Assembly (NCBI RefSeq): GCF_000003815.2
Contig: NC_049980.1
Location: forward strand, 31,057,045 to 31,121,044
Origin: Branchiostoma floridae
Lineage: Eukaryota; Chordata; Leptocardii; Amphioxiformes; Branchiostomatidae
Direction of reading: 5' to 3'
DNA length: 64,000 nt
Position 1 is the first letter of the stretch; every line of letters starts with the position of its first letter. This document shows positions 13,201 through 25,200 of the stretch, piece by piece. Both the position numbers and the translations under genes were made by a program. The notes below the pieces were generated by a model that saw only the letters and a program-made list of their open reading frames with translations, was not told the origin of the DNA and searched no databases.

Positions 13201-16200
13201 TGTACGATGTAATAAAGGAAAATATATAAACAGTTAGCCTCCATAGCAGGCTTTCGGTGGCTCATAATACACTTTTGTTTAGCTAGAATTANNNNNNNNN
13301 NNNNNNNNNNNNNNNNNNNNNNNNNNNNNNNNNNNNNNNNNNNNNNNNNNNNNNNNNNNNNNNNNNNNNNNNNNNNNNNNNNNNNNNNNNNAAAGATTTC
13401 GGCATCTCAAAGGTTTTGTGTGACGTTTGTATGACGCACTTGGGTTGTGTTTCAAGGCGAAGACAACATGGAGATCCGAGATCAAAGAATGGCGTCTGTT
13501 CAGAGGGAGGAAATGATGTACTCTACCCGAGGCCATGGCCCCATGGTATGCATATTTATAATGCCTGCTATGGTCTTTCATACAAAAAACATTGTCCCCG
13601 TCATCCTTGCCATACAACGAAATGGAAGCTACTGGATTCACAGACGGGATCTTTGACTTTTGAGATTGGCAGTATCGTCTGCATGTTTCTGTAATATCCG
13701 TAGGGACTCCGTGCCTATTGAAAGTTTGCAAGAGACGCTGTGTCATGTATAACATTATTTGGTGTCAGGGCAACTTGTTACTTTAATATCTTGACACACG
13801 TTCTCTGGAAGGCCAATGAAGATCGAAATAAATGCATTTTAGCTCCCACGACAAAATCTAGAATAGCAAACGTTTCAAAAATATTGACACTGACGAATGT
13901 AACTTTATATTCCTTTATAGTCTACTCTTTCAAGGCTTGGTAAAGAATCGTCTTTGAAAGCACTCCCGGTGGCTGTTAGCTTTTAGATCGGTTATCTCAA
14001 AACCAGTTCCATAGTGTCCCACATCACACAAACCTGATGTCATAACATAATAGCAAAGTGCCGTATTTGAAACGGCGGTGCAATGAGACATCGTTCGTGA
14101 GACGTTAAAAGCCGCTGATTTCTTTGCCAGAGGAAAACATCCATAAGGATATACTAAATGCTCCCCATTGTGACCTTTCCTACGGTTTGGGGCATTCAAA
14201 CTACATTACCACAAAACCTATACTCGTGTCGTACTAGAGGCCGTAAATGATACTCATTTTTATTCAGAATTCGAAAGACATTACCTGAAGAAACAGAGCA
14301 CTTTTCCTGGACTTGTTAATATAATTACACTACAAGGTTTTATGCTCAATAGTTCGAGCACAATGATGGGATGAATACATGGAAAAGCAAATCTAGTTCG
14401 CACAAAAAAATATGTTGAATTTTTATTTGAATCATTGAATGCATGATGTCATCGTTATTTGAGTGTTGTTATCATGTGTATACATTCTGTTTTCCTATGG
14501 ATGGAATACAGCAAGTCAGAGTAGATTAGACTTGTTGTAATCTAATGAAAACCAAATCAAACATCAACCCAGCACTGATTTGATTACAGCAAATCAACGT
14601 TCTGGTAACTAGATATCAGAAATAAACATATTCATAGACGGTCCTCTAACGTGGTTAGAGAGAGGAATAATGTTACAAACTCACGGAGTGTCGGTCACCC
14701 GGAGGCCAACCCCGGATTCATCAGTTGCGCCCCCTGGGAAGGAAAGAGTTATTGCAGAGTAAGTGCACCAGTATCGCTGAAGGTGGCCCCGGTGGTTAGT
14801 GGGCGCGGATAATGTACGCTAGAATGATAAGGCCTGGGAAAACCAATGTTGTGTTTACGGTATACCTGGCCAACCATAGCCAAAACCTACAGTACCCAGT
14901 ATTTTGGTGCATTGAAATTTAAATGCTGACAATGGAGATACAATCGTCGATCTGATAGTTTAGTGATGGAAACGTTATAGACTCGTTTTCATCGTGCTCT
15001 TCTTATGTCAGTTGTAATAGAAAAAGTGATGCAGGCAGGCCCACCAATCCCAACTGCGTTTGCTTGTAAATGCACATTTGTATATCGGCTAAAATAATGA
15101 AAAAAAAAAAAGATAACCCCTACCCATCAACCATACATCTCACGTTCCCATGTACATGCATGTTTTCTGTTACATAGAACTGTACCGTGTTCTGTCAAGT
15201 GGTGCCTTTGACATAAGCCAGTGTGCCTGAGTGCGGCACAATTGTGTACGGTATTACCTTCATGTTGTAATAAATCCGTAATCGGAAACACAACGTTCCT
15301 TCCTATGCTTAACTCTTCAATGCCTTACTGATGGATTGAGCCGTGGGAAAAGGGATTTAGCTAGACCATTGCAGATAAAAGCCTGCAAATGGACGAACCC
15401 TTGAGTCAAAGGAGCGCACCATTTGGCAAGTTTGGCATTTGGCAAGTACATTTTACCATGTCATGCTTCACCAGGCAAGAACTATAACATAGCTAGACAA
15501 ATAGACATGGACAGATCATGAAGAATATTTCGAACATGCTGACCTTTGAACTTGGTGACGTCATTGTAGTGGACCTGTAGCACCAGGTACTTGACGTCTG
15601 TGTTCCCGCCAATTTTGAAGCCGACATCTGTGGAGCGAAAATGTTTAATGAATGTCTTAAGACTTCAATGGTGTAATCTGTATCTTTCTCCTACTCTTGT
15701 CAGACCCTTACCTCTACTCAAATGCAATCAATGAAAGGCACCATACAGGTCAATTTTACTTTTTCCGGAGTAAACAACGACTCAAACTACGACAGTTTGA
15801 TAATGTACATCCTTCCTATCAAAAACAATAATTTTCGTTCTTTTTAGGTCTATGTTAGTTTCCACTTGTTGCAGATAAGATCGAGGCATAGCGTTTCTAT
15901 CTGTTGTGTTCTCACTTTTATACACAACAAGGTCCACGGTTAGTGAATGTACACTCTTTTAACATTCACTTCAGGTAGCACCCTTTAAGCTGGCGGTAAA
16001 TTTGCTTCGCTCGCCATACTTCAAGCTACGAGCGTATCTCCCTCATCCGCAATGTTACGTGTTAGAGCCATTTATTGCATTACCCCGCTTCAAAAGCGTC
16101 CGTAGACACCAGAAAGGATTCGTCGTTTTCAGCATCACTCCTCAGATCTCATTATGCTCCGGAGTGAAATCCCCGAGGGAGTGATGTCTAATGTAGATTG

Positions 16201-19200
16201 GGAAGCCCAAATCTCGTAAAATCCCAAGGATTACTCAAAGGCTGTTGCTAGTCACACGTTGTCGCCAACATGACCGATCTGCCTGCCGACGTGCATTAAT
16301 TACTCTGCCTTAAGGTGCACCCTCACCGGACGTGGGTCACTCTTGCGGCATTGCTGGGTTCGGAAGATGTTCAACGAATTTCAGGGATAAAGTGTATGTT
16401 CTGTGTATTTTGTCGTCTTCTATGTCATACTTTAATGTATAACGCAATATCTGAATTATAAAAAATCGAAAATAAGAGAAAATAACAAAACAGTGACGCA
16501 GTGAACGAACGCAGCAATGCCGCAAGCGTGCCCCACGTCCGGTGAGAGTGCGCCTTTAGGCTTGTGTCACATTTTCAAACCGGGGCCCGGCCGGGATGTT
16601 TAAAGAAACAAAAAAAATATATACCTTTAAATATGCACAGCTCATGTCATTAATCGTATTTTGAAATTTTGAGTATTCTGATGTCTTTTATATCATTCTT
16701 TTTGTTGGTTTGACATAAAAGACACAAAACTAACTACACAAGATGTAAAGAGAATAGTCGTTGGCATTATTTGTGTACATTGTTACGTATACATTTCTTC
16801 TTTTTTTTGCTTCCAAACAGCCCGGTCGGGCGCCGGTTTCTTTTCAGTAGAAGGTGATCGCTGCGCGAGCGTACAGCAACCAACATCGAAATTGCGTGAC
16901 TCTTAATTTTATAATTTAAGGATGATGTAAGATGTACAAGTATGGTTTAAAAACAAATCATTTATCTATTAAATTCATTGAGTGATCCTTCATTTTCTAT
17001 CACTCATTGGCCGCTCAGCGGTTGCAGTAGAAAGATGATTTGTCCCATCAAATTGATGTTTTGAAAGAGGAAAGTTTTATTTCGTCCACAGTGTTAGGGG
17101 CGGATGGCTTGAGTAGATAGAGAAAATTAGCATCTAAATCAAAGTTCATTTCCGATAAAGCATCTATCAGATCACATGTATTAGAGAATTGCCTTTTAAT
17201 AGTCCTAACAGATTGAGTGTATTGGATGAACACAATCGATCCGGAAGTCCGGCCGACCGTAATTGCACCGAAATTGTACCTGTCCTTGGTGCTGATAACC
17301 AGTCCTGCTAGCATTAGCACAACCGGTAGCCGGAAACGTCCACACTTTATGTCAGTCATTATAATCATACAATTTGGCCAAGCAGCTGTAAAGGTCCGGT
17401 TGATTCTCGCTATTTTACTGATTTTGCTGCAACATTTAAAGTCGCTTTCTAGTTCTTTAGTTTTGTATTTGTTGTAGTTTTCAACTGTTGGCTTACTCTT
17501 GATGTCAATCATTTTTCTACAATTTTCCCAAGCAGCTGTAAAGATCCGGTTCATTCTCGGTGTTTTATTGATTTTGATCTATTAAAAGTCGTGTTCTAGT
17601 TCTTTATAGTTTTGTATTTGTTGTATTTTTTGGCAGTTCGCCTCCTCTTAAAAACACATGACTGGATTTTCCGGGTTTTTTTCCGGACCGGTCCAACCAA
17701 AAAAAAAAACGGTTTTGTACTGGTACACCGTATCGGTACCCACCCCTAGCTTGCAGATAAAGTGTTCTATACCTTTTGGTAGTTTGAGCTCTGGTGCATC
17801 CATGGCCCAGGCGTACAGGATCTGAGCGCCTTGCTGACAGGTCGGGTGGATGGTCGAGCCGCTCATCTCTCCACAGTTCCTGACAACAACAGGACAACAA
17901 AAATTGGTTTTAGAGTTTACTTGCAAGTTCGTGCCCGAGGGCTAATTGCAAGTACATGGTATAAACATAGTGACAATGGACAGTCATGAACAATATTCAA
18001 TCTAATACTAGTGTTGGCTATTTCTAAACGGGTTGGGTTTGACTTCTTTTTTGGAAGCAGAGGGAGACGAAAAGCCCCCCATTTTCTAATTTGCGGGTTC
18101 TGCGATTTCAAGAGAAAAGTGGATTTCTGTTCGTCTCTCGAAACGTCCGGGAAGTGAATCTCCGTTTTTTTAATCCAGTTGTAGAGATTGAATCGTATTT
18201 GCATGTTGTTTACCGGGATGTCTAACCTTCATAAACGTAGTTACACACATGGTCTGGTATTCTCTTGCCTATTGATTTAGTAATAAGGGTTGACATCATT
18301 AGCTAAGAATTACTGGTGAAACTGCACTAGCTAAGCGTAGTTCGTGCGATCACACAATTTTAAAACACAACTGCAATTCGATACGAGGGGTACAATTGCT
18401 CTCGTGATTTGATGAAATACGCGTTCATTTATTGTGGAGCAATCTTTTGGTGGTTATGCTGTTTTCTCTGTTGCCTAAGTATAGACAGATAGATAGATGC
18501 ATGAATAGATAGACCTCCAGGCTACCAGGTCATGATGCTATGTTCTATGTTGTCTGGAATGAATCCTGAAGTAGACGTTTGCATCAGCCATAAGATCTGA
18601 TTTTGGAATTGATCGACAGACCGCTGATTGTTCAGTCTTGATGCAAACGACTAATGAAAAACAGACGAAAGCAATGATCTGCCTTGTCTGATTCATCATT
18701 TGTCCTGTCACAAGAGGGCTTATATTTTCACATTTACCGATCCTACCTATCCGTCCTCATCAGCCTGGAGCGTATGGGTCATATCTGTACTGAAGACAAA
18801 TTTCTAAAAGAGTTGTTGGGTGATGGCCAAGTCATTAATGATGTAAACCTATGTAAGGTATTTCATTGTCGTCGCTTCTCTAGTAACTATGATGTGGCGT
18901 CTGTGTCTCTTCTTCATAAACTCTAGTCTCGTTGGTAAAAAAAAAACAAAGCTGCCAAGCTTTCGTCGGCAAAAAAGTGCTGAAAAGTGAAAAAGTCTTG
19001 TGCTACAACATTGTTTCGACCGCGAAGTCATAACTCTGCGAAAACCTCCTTTCTACTCGTACGGAGATTTTTTTAAATCCCTGTAATCTGTCTTATGTCG
19101 TACGTATACGTTTATTGTGATAGAATAGACAGACGATGGAAAACATGTTGGAAATCCTCCCCTACGTGACTGGGAACATGCAACAGTCATGCGGTCTCAA

Positions 19201-22200
19201 TTTGCACCCACACATTTCAGAACGGCGTCACAGGCATGCAGTCTAATCATGAAATAACATGTTTGACGTAGTCTGTCAAACTAAATGGTTCGTTGAAAAA
19301 AAAACTTGTAGAAATTGGCCAAGTAGACTGGCTCATATGCCAGGGGAGTTTGCCCCGTCCGCAAGGCAAGTCTATGGCCCGCTATCTCTCCCCACACTAG
19401 GTCACATTTCCAAACCGGGGCCCGGCCGGGATGTTTAGATAAATGAAAAATTGAAATGTATGCCTAGAAATATACACAAATCATGCCCATGAATCTTATT
19501 TTGACATTTTGTGTATTTTTATGCCTTTTATATCATTATTTTCTCTCCCAAAAGCTGCCCGATCGGGCCCCGGTTTGGAAATGTGACCTAAGGCCTATGT
19601 CACATTTCCAAACCGGGGCCCTCCCGGGCAGCTGTCTGGAACTAAAAGTATGATACCAAAGACCCCAAACAACACAAGACGTAAAGCGAAAAGTCTTGCG
19701 CATTGTGTGTATATATTTTCACGGATACATGTCTATCTTTCATTTCCACAAACAGCCCGGCCGGGCACCAGTTTGGAAATTAGCCTAACCAAACTAGGAT
19801 GACATTCGAGCTAGATTTTGTACTATTTTTTTACAGAAACCTGTGGAGTCTAGTAGAGACTACGTTTCAAGCCCATCAAATAGATTGAAGCATCAGCCAG
19901 GCAAGACAGATCTGACGATATTCAGGCACATTCATTCCATATATACTCGAGGGAAGAAGAATGATACGATCTTTTTCCCTGCAAAGGTTCCTTGAAATAT
20001 TTTTCTCTAAAGATACCGACGTGGAGATCAGGCAGTCAAACGATAAAGCAAACTCATTCCTTCTCTGAAAATATATTTACAGACTTTACTGCCTTTTTTG
20101 GTATGCAACCCAGCCTTTGTGACCCCTATGACGCAAGTAACCTGAGGTTAAGACGACGTGCGTAGATAGCAGACGTCAGGACCGCCCACGCCTAGTCATT
20201 CAGTCTATACTCGCAAATCCTTTGGTGTAATAAGACTTTGGCGCTGCGTATCAATGACAACGAAAAACGAAAGACGATCCTGGCAGTGACGTAGGAAGCC
20301 TGTATTTTTTAAGATTGGCTTTTGTACCTTATACAATTTGTAACTGTAGACTTTAACACAAAAGATGTCCACAGATTCGTATCTTGTCGCCTAAAAATTT
20401 GGTAGTGTTCACACTGTTGCATACACGTAGTCAGAGATCTCTTTTTGATTCTTCTGGACGAATTTTATTCGAGTCAAAACAAATCGAGTCCGTACACACC
20501 TACATGTGCTGTCTTGATTGTTTCTGTTCTCCATGCTGTGTTCTCAATGATTCTGAGCTATGTAGTTACTCAACGTAATCGTGTCATGTTTTATCTATGT
20601 TTTGAGAGTTGAGCGGATAAAATAAATAGAAATAGAATGAAATAAAATAAAATAGAATATTAAAATATTAAGTACTGCAAATGAAATCAGATTAGAATAA
20701 GACGAATACAAAATTAGATAGCACAGTGCAAAATAGAATAGTATAGATTAGAATAGAGTAAAATTGAATAGAATAGAATAGAATAGAGTAGAATATGGTA
20801 ACATGGAATAGAATAGAATAGGGTAAAATGGAATAGAAAAAAAGAGTGGAATAGAACAGAATAGAATAGAATAGAATAGAATAGAATAGAATAGAATAGA
20901 ATAGAATAGAATAGAATAGAATAGAATAGAATAGAATAGAATAGATATCCTATGGTTCACGTCGCAGCTTGCGTTAGTGCATTTCACGCTACATAACGAT
21001 CAGAAATTATCACATGTATTTTACATGAGACAATTTGCGGACGGCGGTGTAATTCGTACCGCGGATTCTGGCGTGTTGCGGGGGCTGTCAGGGTTACCGG
21101 ACAGGTGGGGATTAGGCGGCGTGGGGGGCGGGCAGGTGTTTCTCGTGTGAACCGGCTATTTAGGGCGTTTTACAGCTCGTTCTGAGGCCTAGGATAAACA
21201 TGTTCTGTTCATGGTATCTGCTCGTTAGAGTAAAAGTACTAAAAAAAACTATGGCCTTGCGGGGAGGGGGGTGACAACTGGCAACTGACATATTTTTGAC
21301 CTGACGTCTGAGAAAAAAAAAGAATCCTTGTAACGTTGTTACACATTTCCTGCACTTCCTGTTAAAATATTAACAGTTGAGAATGTGTACTGATACTGTA
21401 ATGTTGTACTTCTTTCTTCAGCTAGCTGTTAAAGATATCAATGCTTCACCATATTTCAGCATAACAGCATGTGTTGCATCACTTCGGTCGAAACCAAAAT
21501 AATTAAAAAAGATTCCTTCGCGATTTGCCGATCCTAATTTTGCTAGGACCGTAAATGGAAACGCAACAGCAATTTTCCCAGGCCTGAGTTAATGATTTGT
21601 TTGCTTGCTTACATATGAAGGGGTCGCAAGACACCTGCTCTCTCTCAGCACAAAAGAGGTTTAGATCTATGGAAGGATTTGATGCTCCTTTCAATTTTGA
21701 ATTTCTGAAAGCTTGATACGCTAGGCGTTTGAAAAATTGGAGACAAGTACAAGCTTCTTGCAATATTAGGAAGATGAGGGGGGCTAAAGAATTAAAGAAT
21801 TGCACAATATTTGGCTCAATAATATNNNNNNNNNNNNNNNNNNNNNNNNNNNNNNNNNNNNNNNNNNNNNNNNNNNNNNNNNNNNNNNNNNNNNNNNNNN
21901 NNNNNNNNNNNNNNNNNNNNNNNNNNNNNNNTGGGATTAGATGACAGATACGTCGATGAAGATCAGACATCCAGGTAGTAAGATACACCAAATAGCAATT
22001 ACTCAAGCAACTGAAGGCCAGACGTTTCACTTTCAGATAACATCCGTTAACTTTCAGTATCCCTGACCAAAGATAACGGATGTAATCTGAAACGCCTGAC
22101 CGTTTTCGAAATCATATCCAGTTGCTTGAGTAATTTCTATTTGGTGTAAGGTGACAGACGTCTGTTCATCTTTGCCCTGAAAAGTTTAAAGTTAAACTTC

Positions 22201-25200
22201 AAATTTTCCTCGATCTTGGCACAGTGTTTTAACTTTTCCATGCAAGAGTTGACGTTTTTATGAACCCGACGCAAAGTCATTACACGCATCGGTAAGCACA
22301 GCATAAGGTGCGGTTTCGGTCGATGCGGCCATTACTTCCATGCATCACACCTACAACTACTGCCGGTAAATTACTGCAGGAAATGCCATTTGCCGTACTG
22401 ACTGCCAATGGCATCGCTGGTCTGGACGGGAAATATGGGGTTCAGGTGACACATGATTACCGAGGAATGTGACGTGAACAAGAATGGCAGGCTAAGGTTA
22501 ACGATGTCATATCAGATGTCATCTTTTGATGTGTCTTTTTTATAATCTCCCGGCAGATGTAACATTCTGGCTTGTTTGGAGCGTGTGTGGTGGTGTTAAA
22601 GCCTTTTTGGAGGTGTTTTGTACTTCTTTTTTTGGAGGAATCAGTCGGCTTGAACATTGACAAAATTCATAAACTACCAAGCTACGCTCCAAACAGGTCT
22701 TTTTCTAACCTCCTTGTTCCCCAAAAAATGTCAAATTTGCTTGGACGATAGAGTTATTTTACGTGCAGGTCGTGTGCGGTACAAATGACTTGAGAATTGC
22801 TTGAGAATAGAAAACAATCGCTCAAGCGTCAGGCTGAGAATAGAGAAAGGCGTTTTAAATGGTCTGGCTGGACCCATTTGTGATCTGAATACAATAATCT
22901 ATGGGTTGCTGAAAAAAGTCGTCGAAGTTTAATATGTTGCAAGCTACTACTGCTATGGCTGGCTTACTCATATAGAATAACATTTAGTCAATTTGGCCAA
23001 TTTCTCCAATTATAATTTTAAAGGAGTTGGAGGCTATTTGATCAAACAGGTCGTCCGACCGATCGAACGACCTGCCAGCGTAGTCAACTTTTTTTACAAA
23101 TCGCAGTAGCTCAAATGGAAATGAAAGCGCAAACAGACGCCACCTCGCTGTGCCACCCACACACACTTCAGCGGCTACGTGCAATAAAACACGCATCCAT
23201 GTGTTGTGCAAACGACTTAGGAACTGATGCGAAAGACATGAGAGCAACCTAAGGAGTTGGAGGCTATCTAATCGGACCAGCCGTCCAACGAACGACCTGC
23301 TAGCGTAGTTAACTTTTAGCAAATCGCAGTAGCTCAAACGGAAATGAGGGTGCAAACAGACGCCATCTTGCTGTACCACCCACCCACACACTTTAGGAGC
23401 TACGCGCAAAAACATACGTACCCGTGTGTTATCGCAAACGACTTGAGAACTGATGCGAAAGACATGAGAAAAACGAACGTTTGGTTGAGCCCATCTGTGA
23501 ACAGCTTGCGCTCTGTTCACCGCCCAAAGGTGTGGTGAAAAAAGTCGTAGAAACTCGTCAAACAATTCAGTCTATTTTTACTATTATAAATTTTCCAATA
23601 ACCGTAGCTATTTGATCAGACAGGTCGTCTGACGAACGACATGTCAGCGCAGTTTGACAAACCCTAAGATCTCAAACGGAGGGTTCAAACAGACGGCAGC
23701 TTCCTGTTCCACCCCACACACTTCAGGGGCTACGTGCCATTAAACACACATCCATGTGTTGTGCAAACGACTTAAGAACTGATGCGAAAGACATGAGAAC
23801 AACCTTAGGAGTTGGAGGCTATCTAATCGGACCAGCCGTCCAACGAACGACCTGCTAGCGTAGTTAACTTTTAGCAAATCGCAGTAGCTCAAACGGAACT
23901 GAGGGTGCAAACAGCTAGACGCCAGCTTCCTGTACCACCCACACACACTTCAGAGGCTACGTGCAATAAAACACGCATCCATGTGTTATCGCAAACGACT
24001 TGAGAACTGATGCGAAAGACATGAGAAAAAAACGAACGTTTGGTTGGATTCATCTGTGAACAGCTAGCACTCAAAGTGGTGATAAAAAAAGTCGTAGAAA
24101 CTCGTCAAACAATTCCCATATTTTCTACTATTATCACTTTTCCAACAACCGTAGCTATTTATTTAATCAGATAGGTCGTATGACGAACGACCTGCCAGCG
24201 TAGTTAACTTTTTTAAGAAATCGCAGTAGCTCAAACGGAACTGAGGGCGCAAACAGACGCCACCTTGCTGTACCACCCACCCACACTTTAGAGGCTACGT
24301 GCCATAAAACACGCATCCGCATCATCAACGCTGCTAGCGTCCACTCTTTAAAGGTGAGAACGCGTCACTAAAAGTGTTTGATCATGAACGAAGCGGAAAT
24401 TGCATTTTTGCGCTGCTGCCAGATGTTTCTTCTGTATCTATAGTGTATGTCTGGCCATTTTCGCTTCCTTCTGTGCTCCGAACAACTTTTGGTAATCTGA
24501 AATACCATGTGTTTTTACAAAATTTGGTTGATGTCTTAACATTTATGGTGATATGCTTTGACATAAAATGTAGTTCTGTATACGTAGTTAATGATAAAGG
24601 GACGGTTTCCAAGCAGATGCAATGATCCACTCAACAGTTTTCATCCTCCAATTACAAAGTACTAAGAAATACGAGAAAAGAGTATTAGATGTTGCAAAAA
24701 CAGGCTTAAAACCCCGAAAGTCAATCAGATCTTCACATTTCAACTTGGCGATGAGTACAAGAAGGAGAAACTTCTGGGAGGAAAACACTACGGAGTGGAC
24801 GTTCCAAAACCTATTCGAAATACCTAATATAGAAAGAGAAAGACGAACCTGGAGACAGTTCTATATCTTAACTTAAACTTAATGTCTACCAACCAGCCCC
24901 CCCCCCCAATAAAAACCATAAGGTCAAAGGAATATGTAGGTAGGTTCATGTAGTAAGTATAAAAGGTAGCACTTACCACAAGTCCTTATCGGCACTGCCG
25001 GGAACCTCGCACCCGTACAGGAGAATATGGTGGGCCGCGTGATCCTCCACCTTCGGTTCGAACCCCACTGAAACGGCAGGATTGTTTGTTTGTTTGTTTG
25101 TTTGTTTGTTTGTTTGCTTGTTAATTCTGTATCTATCCATATGAGTGAAAGCATATCACCTGACGGCGTTTTTAAAAGCCCCCTGGGGAAATTGTTTTCT

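Larger units (their letters stand above)
15628..17772 (-). other. PHM intron 4
   Basis: It contains MITE C (16308-16560), MITE A copy 1 (16556-16846), a tandem duplication (17358-17632) and a possible DNA-transposon end near 17650-17752. The 168-codon minus-strand frame at 17048-17554 owes its length to the duplication and has no recognised domain. Confidence 0.65.
17880..24976 (-). other. PHM intron 3
   Basis: This 7.1-kb intron contains MITE A copies 2 and 3, a GAATA microsatellite, an assembly gap, a foldback element of family B and a large A/B tandem repeat. All PHM exons are accounted for without it. Confidence 0.7.

Noticed and set aside
17048-17554. 168-codon minus-strand frame
   Set aside because: Its internal similarity comes from a 145-bp tandem duplication in an intron; no recognised domain.
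21445-21500. Minus-strand reading EVMQHMLLC resembling the PHM CuA motif
   Set aside because: It has only one of the two histidines, runs into a stop at once and has no donor. The true CuA exon is at 24977-25067.
22984-23565. 193-codon minus-strand frame
   Set aside because: It follows the A/B tandem repeat and recurs in parts in each unit; not a gene.
24985-25118. tRNA-derived SINE with B box and (TTTG)n tail
   Set aside because: The minus strand encodes PHM exon 3 with perfect phases and splice sites; the B-box-like word is coincidental.
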